Shown: positions 9,608-18,666, numbered from the stretch's first letter. The stretch is DNA of 64,000 nt from CAVVDT01 sp963747005 (GCA_963747005.1 CAVVDT010000008.1:682001-746000); one strand, 5' to 3'. Notes: generated from the sequence alone by a model not told the origin. Translations and numbers: made by a program.

Positions 9608-10579
9608 ATGATGCAGATGATTGAGGCACTGCTGGAGGTCCAGAACGCGGTCACGCTGCTGATCGCGGTGTCGGCGTTCGCCACCGTTCTGACCGTCGCC
9701 TCGCCCTACATGCAGGGCGACAAGATGCGCGCCCGCATGAAGAACGTGACCAGCGAGCGCGAGCGCCTGCGTGCCCAGCAGCGTGCCGCGCTGGGCCAGA
9801 AGGCCGAGCCGAGCCGCTTGCGCGAACGGCCCAAGGGCACGCTTGCCCAGATCGTCGAGCTGCTCAATCTGCGCAAGGTCTTCGAGGCCGAGAATTCGCG
9901 CGCCAGGCTGCGCCAGGCAGGCTACCGCTCCGAGCGCCATCTCGTCACCTTTCTCGCCTTTCGGCTGATCACGCCGATCTTTCTCGGCATCCTGGTGTTC
10001 GTCTATACCTCGACGATGTTCGCCGACCGCATCCCGCCGAACATGCGCCTGGTGTCCACCCTGGTCGGCGTGGTGTTCGGCTATTACCTGCCGCAGATCT
10101 TCCTCAAGAACATCGTCACCCGGCGCCAGCAGTCGATCCGCCGCGCCTGGTCGGACTCCCTCGATCTCATGCTGATCTGCGTTGAATCGGGCATGTCCAT
10201 CGAAATGGCCATCCAGCGCGTATCGCGCGAGATCGGCGCCCAGTCGGTGCCGCTGGCCGAGGAACTGCTGTTGACCAATGCCGAGCTGTCCTATCTCGGC
10301 GAACGCCGCAAGGCGTTCGAGAACCTCGCCCTGCGCACCGGCCTGCCGACCGTCAAGTCGGTGGTCACCAGTCTTATCCAGTCGGAGCGCTACGGCACGC
10401 CGCTGGGCACCGCCTTGCGCGTGCTGGCCCAGGAAAACCGCGACATGCGCATGCAGGAAGCCGAAAAGCGCGCCGCCGCCCTGCCGCCCAAGCTCACCGT
10501 CCCCATGGTGCTGTTCTTCCTGCCGGTAATCTTCGTCATCCTGCTCGGCCCCGCCGGCATCCTCGCCTTCGGTTCTTAG
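9608..10579 (+). CDS. tadC: Tad inner-membrane platform protein TadC
   Basis: This 323-residue GspF-type membrane protein is the partner of TadB. It has membrane segments at about residues 15-35, 110-160 and 290-320 and a T2SSF domain with SDSLDLMLICVESGMSIEMA, typical of TadC. It is the last gene of the tad operon in this window. The usual downstream genes (tadD, pseudopilins tadEF, tadG) are absent, and the next gene is convergent. Confidence 0.92.
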   Translation: MMQMIEALLEVQNAVTLLIAVSAFATVLTVASPYMQGDKMRARMKNVTSERERLRAQQRAALGQKAEPSRLRERPKGTLAQIVELLNLRKVFEAENSRARLRQAGYRSERHLVTFLAFRLITPIFLGILVFVYTSTMFADRIPPNMRLVSTLVGVVFGYYLPQIFLKNIVTRRQQSIRRAWSDSLDLMLICVESGMSIEMAIQRVSREIGAQSVPLAEELLLTNAELSYLGERRKAFENLALRTGLPTVKSVVTSLIQSERYGTPLGTALRVLAQENRDMRMQEAEKRAAALPPKLTVPMVLFFLPVIFVILLGPAGILAFGS

Positions 10580-10604
10580 GGCACAGTCCTGGGTTCAACA
10601 GGAT

Positions 10605-10626
10605 TGACCGGATTCGCGTCCGGTCA
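10605..10626. terminator. Bidirectional hairpin between tadC and convergent hydrolase
   Basis: TGACCGGA and TCCGGTCA form an 8-bp perfect stem with a 6-base loop between two convergent genes. There is no clear T-tract, so a terminator role is likely but not certain. Confidence 0.5.
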
Positions 10627-11292
10627 GCCAATATGCCCGGCAAGGAACTCGACCGTGCGCGCCCAGGCTTTCCTGGAGGCTTCGGGATGAAAGCTTGGCC
10701 GCTCGTCGCAGTGGAAGCCGTGGCCGGCGCCTTCATAGACGAAGACCTCGCAATCCGCCCGCTTGGCCCTGACCGTATCGACGTTGCTCATCGGAATGCC
10801 GGCGTCTTCCGCGCCGTAATGCAATTGCGTCGGGCAACGCGGCATTTCATCAGCGAAGGCCGCCACGCGCCCGCCGTAAAAGCCGACCGCGGCGGCAAAA
10901 CCGTCGAGCCGGGTCGCCGCCAGGAACGCCACGCTGCCGCCGAGGCAGAACCCGACGATCCCCACCTTGCCCGCCACCGCGACCGCCGCGCGCGCCGCTT
11001 CGGTGTCGCGCAGATAGCCATCCCAGTCGGGAGCGGCGATGAAGGCGCGCGCCCGCTCGACCTCTTCGGGCGAATAGCCTGACTGGAAATCGCGCTCGAT
11101 CCGGTCGAACAGGGCGGGTGCGACGGCCACGTAGCCGAGCCCGGCCAGCCGGTCGCACACGGAGCGGATGTGGGAATTGACGCCAAAGATCTCCTGGACC
11201 ACCACCACGGCCCCGCGCGGCTCGCCGACGGGGTCGGCGCGATAGGCGCCCAGCCGGTGGCCGTCGGATGCTTCAAGGGTCAATAGGGGCAT
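10624..11292 (-). CDS. Dienelactone hydrolase family protein
   Basis: This 222-residue alpha/beta hydrolase has the dienelactone hydrolase nucleophile elbow GFCLGG with a catalytic Cys rather than Ser, an acid region (LHYGAEDAGIP) and the late His in GAGHGFHCDER. Such enzymes hydrolyse lactone or ester intermediates in cytosolic catabolism; the substrate here is unknown. The start at 11292 is preceded by GAAGGAAAG on the minus strand. It is followed upstream by a small secreted-protein gene in the same direction, 16 bp away. Confidence 0.88.
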   Translation of the reverse strand: MPLLTLEASDGHRLGAYRADPVGEPRGAVVVVQEIFGVNSHIRSVCDRLAGLGYVAVAPALFDRIERDFQSGYSPEEVERARAFIAAPDWDGYLRDTEAARAAVAVAGKVGIVGFCLGGSVAFLAATRLDGFAAAVGFYGGRVAAFADEMPRCPTQLHYGAEDAGIPMSNVDTVRAKRADCEVFVYEGAGHGFHCDERPSFHPEASRKAWARTVEFLAGHIG

Positions 11293-11308
11293 GGGAGAGC
11301 TTTCCTTC

Positions 11309-11578
11309 TCAACGGTTGAAGTTCTTGCGCACTTCGCCGGGGCCGTAAATGTAGTGATAGGGCACGAAACAATAGACGGTGCCCGGGGGCCCATGGGCTA
11401 TGCGCACGGTGTCATAGCGGAAATGGCGCCGGCAGGCCGACCATGCGTCCTCGCCGGGCGCGGCATGCACGGCTTTCCATATCATGGGCTCCAGTTCGAA
11501 CCAGTCCTCCGCATGGGCAGTGCTCGCCAGCCCGATGAGGGCAAGACCGGCGATCGCCAGCGTCTTCATAATGGGCAT
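11309..11578 (-). CDS. Small secreted protein of unknown function
   Basis: This 89-residue protein begins with a clear signal peptide (MKTLAIAGLALIGLASTAHA, cleavage after AHA) and has a mature part of about 66 residues with two cysteines, so a periplasmic disulfide is possible. The start at 11578 is chosen because AGGAGG lies 7 bases upstream. An ATG 9 bases further in is also possible. I do not recognise a domain. It lies just upstream of and co-directional with the hydrolase. Confidence 0.65.
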   Translation of the reverse strand: MPIMKTLAIAGLALIGLASTAHAEDWFELEPMIWKAVHAAPGEDAWSACRRHFRYDTVRIAHGPPGTVYCFVPYHYIYGPGEVRKNFNR

Positions 11579-11677
11579 GTCTTGGCCTCCTGTGCCCGAT
11601 CTTTCCATCCCTGACCACCCGGCGCAAGGCGTTCGCTCGGGCCTTTTTGCCGCTTCTGCGGCCGCCAGGATAGCGAA

Positions 11678-11700
11678 TGCATTGTGTTTAGTGCAATGCA
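11678..11700. promoter_or_regulatory. Inverted repeat, candidate operator 1
   Basis: TGCATTG-N9-CAATGCA is a perfect 7-bp inverted repeat in the divergent region upstream of the ABC/Dha operon. Its spacer contains TGTTTAGTG, which recurs in the second repeat at 11740. It looks like a repressor site; the protein is unknown. Confidence 0.4.
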
Positions 11701-11739
11701 GCATAACGTCTTCGCAGCCGCACAGTCACGGGGTTGTAA

Positions 11740-11767
11740 TGTTTAGTGAATTCGTTTTTACTAAACA
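11740..11767. promoter_or_regulatory. Inverted repeat, candidate operator 2
   Basis: TGTTTAGT-N12-ACTAAACA is a perfect 8-bp inverted repeat about 135 bp before the binding-protein start. It shares TGTTTAGTG with the spacer of the first repeat. It is a plausible operator for the transport/kinase operon. Confidence 0.45.
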
Positions 11768-11900
11768 AATCGCTGAACAATGGGTTCGATGCAAACGGAC
11801 CCGGCGGGACTTCGGGGCGGGCAGATGCCTGAGCTCCGGGTGGCATCCGGGAGCTGGATCTCCTGGTCCGGGATGCAGTCTGAACCAGGGAGGAAACCTC

Positions 11901-13229
11901 ATGAACAACGTGCTGAAGACTGCGTTGGCACTTGCCACCGCCGGTTTCGTCGCGCTGGGCGCCCAGAGTCGGGCCCAGGCGACCGAGATTACCCTGTGCT
12001 GGGCCGCGTGGGACCCGGCCAACGCGCTGGTCGAACTGTCGAAGGATTTTACTGCCAAGACCGGTATCCAGATGAAGTTCGAGTTCGTGCCGTGGACCAA
12101 CTTCGCCGACCGCTTCCTCAACGAGCTCAACTCGCATGGCAAGCTGTGCGACCTGATGATCGGCGACAGCCAGTGGATCGGCGGCGCGGCGGAGAACAAG
12201 TCCTACGTCAAGCTCAACGATTTCTTCGACAAGGAAGGAATCAGCATGGACCACTTCATGCCGGCAACCGTGGTGGGCTATTCCGAGTGGCCGAAGAACA
12301 CCCCCAACTACTGGGCCTTGCCGGCCATGGGCGATGCCGAGGGCTGGACCTATCGCAAGGACTGGTTCTCCCGGCCCGACATCCAGGCGGCGTTCAAGAA
12401 GGAATACGGCCGCGAACTCGGCGTTCCCAAGACGCTGGACGAGCTGACCGACATCGCCAGATTTTTCCAGGGCCGGGTGATCGACGGCAAGAAGCGCTAT
12501 GGCGCCGCCATCTTCACCGAGCGCGGCTCGGAAGGCATCACCATGGGCGTGTCGAACTTCCTCTATCCCTATGGCTTCAAGTATCAGGATCCCGCCAAGC
12601 CCTACCACATGCAAGGCTTCGTCAATTCCAAGGGTGCCGTGGCCGGCCTCGAAGCCTACAAGAAGCTCTACGACTGCTGCACGCCTCCCGGCCATTCCAA
12701 CGCCTACATGGTCGCCGACCTCGATGCCTTCAAATCGGGTGAAGTGGCCTTGCAGATGAACTGGTTCGCCTTCTTCCCTGGCCTCTACAAGGATCCCAAC
12801 GTGGGCGGCGACAAGATCGGCTTCTTCGTCAACCCGTCGGGGCCGGCCGGTGTCGGCTCGCAACTGGGCGGGCAGGGCATCTCGGTTGTGGCCTATTCCG
12901 ATCACAAGGCCGAGGCGCTGCAGTACATCAAGTGGTTCGCCTCCGATGCGGTGCAGAAGAAGTGGTGGGAGCTGGGCGGCTATTCCTGCGCCAAGTCGGT
13001 TCTCAACGATCCGAACTTCCCCAACACCGCGCCGTTCGCTGCCGACTTCCTGAAGGCCATGGGTCAGGTCATCGACTTCTGGGCAGAACCCTCCTATGCG
13101 CAGCTTCTGCAGGCCGAGCAAAAGCGCGTCCACGACTATGTCGTGGCCGGGCAGGGCACCGCCCAGGACGCGCTCGACGGGCTGGTGAAGGACTGGAAGG
13201 AAGTCTTCACCGAAGACGGCAAGCTCTGA
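11901..13229 (+). CDS. ABC transporter sugar/polyol-type substrate-binding protein
   Basis: This 442-residue periplasmic binding protein has a signal peptide ending in AQA about residue 26 and a MalE-like fold (family 1 solute-binding). It heads an operon with two permeases, a small membrane protein, two ATPases and the dihydroxyacetone kinase genes, so the ligand is probably a polyol or a triose-like compound. That is inference from context. The start at 11901 is fixed by GGGAGGAAACC just upstream; the longer upstream frame has no such site. Confidence 0.9.
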   Translation: MNNVLKTALALATAGFVALGAQSRAQATEITLCWAAWDPANALVELSKDFTAKTGIQMKFEFVPWTNFADRFLNELNSHGKLCDLMIGDSQWIGGAAENKSYVKLNDFFDKEGISMDHFMPATVVGYSEWPKNTPNYWALPAMGDAEGWTYRKDWFSRPDIQAAFKKEYGRELGVPKTLDELTDIARFFQGRVIDGKKRYGAAIFTERGSEGITMGVSNFLYPYGFKYQDPAKPYHMQGFVNSKGAVAGLEAYKKLYDCCTPPGHSNAYMVADLDAFKSGEVALQMNWFAFFPGLYKDPNVGGDKIGFFVNPSGPAGVGSQLGGQGISVVAYSDHKAEALQYIKWFASDAVQKKWWELGGYSCAKSVLNDPNFPNTAPFAADFLKAMGQVIDFWAEPSYAQLLQAEQKRVHDYVVAGQGTAQDALDGLVKDWKEVFTEDGKL

Positions 13230-13249
13230 CACGATCGCCGACGTGCTTT

Positions 13250-13268
13250 CCCCGCGGGCCCCGCGGGG
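13250..13268 (+). terminator. GC-rich hairpin after the binding-protein gene
   Basis: CCCCGCGG and CCGCGGGG form an 8-bp stem with a 3-base loop in the 189-bp gap between the binding protein and the first permease. Such hairpins usually protect the upstream mRNA or attenuate downstream expression, giving excess binding protein. Confidence 0.5.
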
Positions 13269-13418
13269 GAGGCGCCGGCATTGCACGATCCGCAATCGAC
13301 GGCCTACGATCTGCACCTGCGCGGGATCTTTCAAGGCCGACGATGCGACCGCACCTTCCGAAGGCTTCGACCCCGCGCTGGTTCTTTTGCGGCGCCTGTT
13401 TCCTGACCGGCTTGAACG

Positions 13419-14381
13419 ATGAATGACTTGAGCAATCCGCAATCGATCGCCCTCAGCGCTGCCGCGGCAACGCCTGAAGTGATCGTGCGCCGCGTCCGCG
13501 GCCTTTCCGACCGCGCCCTGGCCTGGATATTCATTGCGCCGACCATCGTGCTGCTGCTGGCCATCAACATCTTTCCGCTGATCTGGACCGTCTATCTGTC
13601 GTTCACCAATTACCGCGCCAACCGGCCCTTTGCGCCCGTCCACTGGCTGGGTGCGCACTGGTATCACGACATCCTCAGCGATCCCGACGTCTGGGCGTCC
13701 ATGCAGGTGACGGCGCATTTCGTCTTCTGGACCATCGTCATCGAGACCGTGCTGGGCTTCGGCCTCGCCTGGCTCATCGACAAGAAGTTCCGCGGCCATG
13801 GCTTCTGGTCGACCGTCATCCTCCTGCCGATGATGCTGTCGCCGGCCGTCGTCGGCAATTTCTGGACCTTCCTCTACCAGCCGCAGATCGGGCTGTTCAA
13901 TTACGCCATCTCGTTTGTCACCGGCATCGATCCCTCGTCCTTCCAGATGCTCGGCAATGTCTCCTTGAGCCCGTGGGCCATTGTCATCGTCGATGTCTGG
14001 ATGTGGACGCCCTATGTGATGCTGATCTGCCTTGCGGGCCTCAGGGCCATCCCCGACTACATCTACGAGGCCGCCGAGGTGGATCGTGCCTCGGCCTGGC
14101 GCCAGTTCTGGTCGATCACCCTGCCCATGGCGATGCCCTTCATCATGCTGGCGGTGCTGTTTCGCGGCATCGAGAACTTCAAGATGTTCGACATGGTCAA
14201 CCTGTTGACCGGCGGCGGGCCAGGTTCGGCCACCGAAGTGGCCTCCATCATGCTCAAGCGGCAGGCTTTCGAAAGCTGGCGCACCGGCTATTCCTCCGCC
14301 TTCGCCATTATCCTGTTCGTTACCGTCTTTGGCCTCGCCAACATCTACGTGAAGGCCCTCAACCGGGTGAAGAACCGATGA
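13419..14381 (+). CDS. ABC transporter permease (MalF/UgpA type)
   Basis: This 320-residue inner-membrane permease has six predicted membrane segments. The cytoplasmic EAA loop is visible as YEAAEVDRASAWRQFWSITLP near residue 225, which docks onto the ATPase. Its stop codon overlaps the start of the second permease (ATGA). It belongs to the carbohydrate uptake type 1 class. Confidence 0.92.
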   Translation: MNDLSNPQSIALSAAAATPEVIVRRVRGLSDRALAWIFIAPTIVLLLAINIFPLIWTVYLSFTNYRANRPFAPVHWLGAHWYHDILSDPDVWASMQVTAHFVFWTIVIETVLGFGLAWLIDKKFRGHGFWSTVILLPMMLSPAVVGNFWTFLYQPQIGLFNYAISFVTGIDPSSFQMLGNVSLSPWAIVIVDVWMWTPYVMLICLAGLRAIPDYIYEAAEVDRASAWRQFWSITLPMAMPFIMLAVLFRGIENFKMFDMVNLLTGGGPGSATEVASIMLKRQAFESWRTGYSSAFAIILFVTVFGLANIYVKALNRVKNR

Positions 14382-15331
14382 GCGCTGCCAACGCCGCCCA
14401 TTCCGTCGTCGAGCCGGGCCGCCTCACCCGGCGCATCGCCGGTGCGCTGGTCGTCTTCTATGCGCTGGTGACCATGGTGCCGCTGGTGTGGATCGGGCTT
14501 ACTTCGTTCAAGTCGCCGGAGGATTCCATATCCTATCCGCCCAAGCTGGTATTTGCCCCGACGCTGGAGGGCTATTGCAATCTCTTCACCACCCGCTCGC
14601 GCCAGACGCCTGAATATATCGCCAGCCTGCCTCCGCGGTCCGGCACCTGCGATGTCATCTCGCGCTCGCGCAACATGGTGGTGGCCGGGCCCTCCAACTA
14701 CATCCCGCGCTTCGTCAATTCCCTCATCATCGGCTTCGGCTCCACCTTCTGCGCCGTGGCGCTCGGCACCTTCGCGGCCTACGGATTCTCGCGCTTCAAG
14801 GTGCCGCTGGCCGATGATCTTCTGTTCTTCATCCTGTCGACGCGCATGATGCCGCCCATTGCCGTCGCCATCCCCATCTACCTCATGTATCGCGAGGCGG
14901 GCCTGTCGGACACCCGGACCGGCATGATCCTGCTCTATACCGCGGTCAACGTGTCGCTGGCGGTGTGGCTCCTCAAAGGCTTCATCGACGAGATCCCGCG
15001 CGAATACGAGGAAGCCGCCATGATCGACGGCTACACGCGCTTCCAGGCCTTCTGGAAGGTGGTGCTGCCGCAGGCTGCCACCGGCATCGCCGCCACCGCC
15101 ATCTTCTGCCTGATCTTTGCCTGGAACGAATATGCCTTCGCCGTGCTCCTGACCTCCGGCGAGGCGCAGACCGAGCCGCCCTTCATTCCCATCATCATCG
15201 GTGAAGGGGGTCAGGACTGGCCGGCGGTGGCGGCCGGCACGACCATCTTCCTGGTGCCGATCTTCGTCTTCACGGTGCTGCTGAGAAAGCATCTGCTGCG
15301 CGGCATCACCTTCGGGGCGGTGCGCAAATGA
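14378..15331 (+). CDS. ABC transporter permease (MalG/UgpE type)
   Basis: This 317-residue permease has an EAA loop (YEEAAMIDGYTRFQAFWKVV). A segment of about 50 residues between the first two membrane spans (residues 60-110) is longer than in MalG and contains two Cys residues (YCN and GTCD) that could form a periplasmic disulfide. The start overlaps the previous gene by ATGA, and its own end overlaps the next small gene. Confidence 0.92.
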   Translation: MSAANAAHSVVEPGRLTRRIAGALVVFYALVTMVPLVWIGLTSFKSPEDSISYPPKLVFAPTLEGYCNLFTTRSRQTPEYIASLPPRSGTCDVISRSRNMVVAGPSNYIPRFVNSLIIGFGSTFCAVALGTFAAYGFSRFKVPLADDLLFFILSTRMMPPIAVAIPIYLMYREAGLSDTRTGMILLYTAVNVSLAVWLLKGFIDEIPREYEEAAMIDGYTRFQAFWKVVLPQAATGIAATAIFCLIFAWNEYAFAVLLTSGEAQTEPPFIPIIIGEGGQDWPAVAAGTTIFLVPIFVFTVLLRKHLLRGITFGAVRK

Positions 15332-15531
15332 CGGCGCGCGCGCAACACAAGAGGACCGCATGGCCCGCCGCCCTGCGCCGCGGTCCCATGGAAATGCTCG
15401 CCACCGTCATCATCGGCACCGGTGTGGTGATGCTGATGCAACCGTTCTGGCTCTTGGCCTATTCCTATTCGCTCGTCACCACGCTCATCGGCACGGTGAT
15501 GTTCATGATCGTCTCGAAGTTTCCGGAGTAA
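15328..15531 (+). CDS. Small membrane protein of the ABC operon
   Basis: This 67-residue protein has two hydrophobic segments (about residues 23-40 and 44-62) after a basic N-terminus. It starts in the ATGA overlap with the preceding permease and ends 6 bp before the first ATPase, so it is almost certainly translated. By position it parallels the small membrane protein of the rhizobial glycerol importer operon (glpU in glpDSTPQUV), though I see no clear sequence match. Its role is unknown; an accessory transporter subunit is a reasonable guess. Confidence 0.75.
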   Translation: MTARAQHKRTAWPAALRRGPMEMLATVIIGTGVVMLMQPFWLLAYSYSLVTTLIGTVMFMIVSKFPE

Positions 15532-15537
15532 GGCGCG

Positions 15538-16635
15538 ATGGCTGAGATCCGGGTGGAGTCCCTGCACAAGATGTTCGGCGAGTTCGTCGCTGTCCGCGAC
15601 AGCACCTTCACCGTGCCCGACGGGTCGTTCTTCGTCATGCTGGGCCCCTCCGGCTGCGGCAAGACGACGACCTTGCGGATGATCGCCGGGCTCGAACTGC
15701 CAACCTCGGGACGCATCCTGCTGGACGGCGACGACGTCACCTTCAACCGTGCCTCGGCCCGCGACATCGCCTTCGTGTTCCAGCTCTTTGCGCTCTATCC
15801 CCACATGAACGTGCGCGGCAACCTGGGCTTTCCCCTGAAATGCCAGGGTGTGCCCCGTGCCGAGATCAAGCGGCGCGTCGAGGAGACGGCGCGGCTGTTG
15901 CGCATCGACCACTTCCTTGATGCGCCCGTGTCGGGCCTGGCCGGCGGTGACCGCCAGCGCGTGGCGCTGGGGCGTGCCATCGTGCGCCGTCCCAAGGCCT
16001 TTCTCATGGACGAGCCGCTGGGCACCCTCGATACCGAATTCCGCGACCTGATGTGCCAGGAACTGCGCCAGTTGCACGACCGCATCAGCGCCACCACCGT
16101 TTATGTCACCCACGACCAGCTCGAGGCCATGTCGATGGCCGACCGCATCGCGGTGATGAACCGGGGCGTGATCGAGCAGATGGGTTCGCCGCAGGATATC
16201 TATGATCGGCCCGCCACGATGTTCGTGGCCGACTTCATCGGCTCGCCGCCCATGAACCTCTTGCCGTTCCACGCCAGTGTGAAGAAGGGCGCGCGACAGG
16301 TGGCGCTGGACGGCATCGCCATCGAGGTGCCCGCCGTGCGCGAGGATATCGCCGAACGCGAACTGGTGCTGGGCGTGCGCCCCGAGCATGTCACGCTGAT
16401 CGACGGGGCCGGCCTTCGCGGCCAGGTCTTCGGCAGCGAATATCTCGGCACCAACCAGATCGTCACCATCAACACCGGCCATGGCCAGGTGCGCGCCCGC
16501 ATTGCATCGGACAAGCAGGTGCGCTCGGGCGAGACGGTGGGCCTGCACTTCACCGGCGGCCGGGCCTCGCTGTTCGACGGGTTGAGCGGTCGCGCCATCC
16601 TGACCGACCTCTCGGCGGGAGGCCCCAATGGCTGA
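15538..16635 (+). CDS. ABC transporter ATPase, degenerate signature
   Basis: This 365-residue MalK/UgpC-like ATPase has Walker A GPSGCGKTT, Q-loop FVFQLFALYPHMN, Walker B FLMDEPLGTLD and switch His (VTHDQ). The family signature LSGGQ is replaced by LAGGD, and the ABC-dimer D-loop reads LGTLDTEF. This suggests that one ATP site of the heterodimer is weakened, as in transporters with two unlike ATPases. A C-terminal TOBE-like regulatory domain is present. It overlaps the second ATPase by 8 bp. Confidence 0.9.
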   Translation: MAEIRVESLHKMFGEFVAVRDSTFTVPDGSFFVMLGPSGCGKTTTLRMIAGLELPTSGRILLDGDDVTFNRASARDIAFVFQLFALYPHMNVRGNLGFPLKCQGVPRAEIKRRVEETARLLRIDHFLDAPVSGLAGGDRQRVALGRAIVRRPKAFLMDEPLGTLDTEFRDLMCQELRQLHDRISATTVYVTHDQLEAMSMADRIAVMNRGVIEQMGSPQDIYDRPATMFVADFIGSPPMNLLPFHASVKKGARQVALDGIAIEVPAVREDIAERELVLGVRPEHVTLIDGAGLRGQVFGSEYLGTNQIVTINTGHGQVRARIASDKQVRSGETVGLHFTGGRASLFDGLSGRAILTDLSAGGPNG

Positions 16636-17641
16636 GGTCTCGCTCTCCGGTGTCAGCAAGAATTTCGGTGAGGTGGCCGCGGTCGCCGACCTGACGCTGA
16701 TGATCAACGGCGGTGAGTTCGTGGTCCTCCTCGGGCCTACCGGGGCCGGCAAGACCACCACCCTGCGCCTGGTGGCGGGCCTCGAACTGGCTGACGAAGG
16801 AACCATAAGCATCGCCGGCCACGACATGACCGGCGCCGGGCCGGCGGTGCGCGATGTCGCCTTCGTGTTCCAGCAATATTCGCTCTATCCGCACCTGAGC
16901 GTTTACGACAACCTGGCCTTTCCCTTGCGCTCGCCGGCCCGGCGGTTGCCCGAGGACGACATTCGCCGCCGCATCGAGGCTATTGCCGAAAAGCTGCGCA
17001 TCACCGGCAAGCTGCAGAACCGCGCCACCCAGCTTTCCGGCGGCGAGATGCAACGCGTCGCCATCGGCCGGGCCCTGGTGCGCCAGCCCGCCATCTACCT
17101 GATGGACGAGCCCTTGTCGTCGCTCGATGCCAAGCTGCGCGCCGATCTGCGCCTCGAACTGAAGCGCATCCAGGAGGAACTGGGCGCCACGGTGCTCTAT
17201 GTGACGCACGACCAGATCGAGGCCATGACCATGGCCAATCGTATCGGCATCATGAAGGAGGGCCGCCTCATCCAGACCGGCACGCCGCGCCACATCTATA
17301 CCGACCCGTGCAACGTCTACGTCGCCACCCGCCTCGGCCAGCCGGCCATCAACCTGTTGCCGGAAGGCCTGATCCCCATCGGCGGTGCACCGGCGGGAAC
17401 CCGCACCGTCGGGGTGCGCACCGAACATGTGGAGATCAAGGTGAGTGCCAACGGCAAGGCGCAAGGGCGGGTCGACTGGATCGAGCACCTGGGCGACCAG
17501 AACCATCTGCATGTCTCCATCGGCGAGCATCGGCTGGTGACGCTGGCCGAACCCTCCAGCGGCCTGAAGAAGGGCGATGCGGTGGAGATCAGGCTGAGCG
17601 AGCCCCTCTATTTCGAAGCCAACGGCGAGCGCGCGAGATGA
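16628..17641 (+). CDS. ABC transporter ATPase
   Basis: This 337-residue ATPase is the partner of the preceding one. Walker A is GPTGAGKTT, the signature LSGGEMQRVAIGRAL is canonical, Walker B is IYLMDEPLSSLD and the switch is VTHDQIEAM. A TOBE domain follows. Two different ATPase genes in one importer operon is the arrangement seen in GlpST-type glycerol transporters. The stop overlaps the dhaL start (ATGA), tying transport to the kinase genes. Confidence 0.92.
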   Translation: MAEVSLSGVSKNFGEVAAVADLTLMINGGEFVVLLGPTGAGKTTTLRLVAGLELADEGTISIAGHDMTGAGPAVRDVAFVFQQYSLYPHLSVYDNLAFPLRSPARRLPEDDIRRRIEAIAEKLRITGKLQNRATQLSGGEMQRVAIGRALVRQPAIYLMDEPLSSLDAKLRADLRLELKRIQEELGATVLYVTHDQIEAMTMANRIGIMKEGRLIQTGTPRHIYTDPCNVYVATRLGQPAINLLPEGLIPIGGAPAGTRTVGVRTEHVEIKVSANGKAQGRVDWIEHLGDQNHLHVSIGEHRLVTLAEPSSGLKKGDAVEIRLSEPLYFEANGERAR

Positions 17642-18243
17642 TGGCCGTGGACCAGAAAACCATCGAGCATATCGCGCGCCGCACCGCCGAGGCGGTCATC
17701 GCCGCCAGCGACGAACTGACCGCTCTCGACCAGGCGATCGGCGACGGCGATCATGGCCTCAACATGAAGCGCGGCTTCGAGGCGGTGCTGGCGGAATTGC
17801 CGGCGATTTCCGCCCTGCCCCCACCGGCGGCCCTGCAAAAGGCCGGCATGCAACTGGTGATGAAGGTGGGCGGCGCCTCGGGACCGCTCTACGGCACCTT
17901 GTTCATGGCGTTGGGCAAGGCCCTGCCGGAGAAGGCCGGGCGAGACGATCTGGTGGCGGCCTTCGGTGCGGCCATCGAGGCGGTCAAGGCACGCGGCAAG
18001 TCGGATGTGGGCCAGAAGACCATGCTTGATGTGCTGGCGCCGGTGCATGCTGTCATGGTAGCCGGCGCGAACCTCGAAGAAATCGTCGCCGCTGCCCATG
18101 CCGCGGCCGCTGCCACCGTGCCGATGAAGGCAACGCGCGGGCGCGCTTCGTTTCTGGGTGAACGCTCCATCGGTCATCTCGATCCCGGCGCCCGCTCCAG
18201 TGAAATCATCATAACGGCCATAGCCGAAGCCTTGGGAGACTAG
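17638..18243 (+). CDS. dhaL: Dihydroxyacetone kinase ADP-binding subunit DhaL
   Basis: This 201-residue subunit carries a tightly bound ADP that is rephosphorylated by DhaM and passes the phosphate to dihydroxyacetone held on DhaK. The metal-binding motif AIGDGDHGLNM is near residues 33-43, and GGASGPLYGT and TRGRASFLGERSIGHLDPGA are diagnostic. The start overlaps the ATPase stop. The gene is followed 3 bp later by dhaM. Confidence 0.95.
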   Translation: MMAVDQKTIEHIARRTAEAVIAASDELTALDQAIGDGDHGLNMKRGFEAVLAELPAISALPPPAALQKAGMQLVMKVGGASGPLYGTLFMALGKALPEKAGRDDLVAAFGAAIEAVKARGKSDVGQKTMLDVLAPVHAVMVAGANLEEIVAAAHAAAAATVPMKATRGRASFLGERSIGHLDPGARSSEIIITAIAEALGD

Positions 18244-18246
18244 ATC

Positions 18247-18639
18247 ATGGCCGACAGGGTAGGAATCGTCATCGTCTCCCATTCCCCCGATGTGGCGCGG
18301 GGAACCGCCGACATGGTGCGCCAGATGGTCGGTGCCGATGTACCGCTGGCCCATTGCGGCGGCAATCCCGACGGCGGCCTGGGCACCAGCGTCGAGAAGA
18401 TCCTCGCCGCCATCGACGCGGCATGGTCCGAGGCGGGCGTCGCCATCCTCGTCGATCTCGGCGGGGCGGAGACCAACTCCGAGATGGCGGTGGAGATGCT
18501 TCCCGCCGAGCGCCAGTCGAAGGTGGTGGTGTGCAACGCCCCCATTGTCGAGGGTGCCGTCATGGCGGCGACGGAATCATGGGGCGGCGCCAGCCTGGCG
18601 CAGGTGCGCAACACCGCCGAGGAACTGTCGGCGGTTTGA
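18247..18639 (+). CDS. dhaM: PTS EIIA-like phosphotransfer subunit DhaM
   Basis: This 130-residue mannose-class EIIA domain has the phosphorylatable His at residue 12 in IVIVSHSPDVARG, and the LVDLGGAETNSEM and NAPIVEGA motifs of DhaM. It contains only the EIIA domain, unlike E. coli DhaM, which is fused to HPr- and EI-like domains. Here those domains are separate genes immediately downstream, so the chain EI, HPr, DhaM, DhaL is complete. Confidence 0.93.
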   Translation: MADRVGIVIVSHSPDVARGTADMVRQMVGADVPLAHCGGNPDGGLGTSVEKILAAIDAAWSEAGVAILVDLGGAETNSEMAVEMLPAERQSKVVVCNAPIVEGAVMAATESWGGASLAQVRNTAEELSAV

Positions 18640-18666
18640 AGAGCAGGGCAACGGGGCAGGATAACA

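Noticed and set aside
2099..10579. Type II secretion system or type IVa pilus
   Set aside because: The CpaB, CpaD, CpaE and paired TadB/TadC proteins are specific to Tad/Flp pili; GspC, GspL or PilMNOP-type genes are absent.
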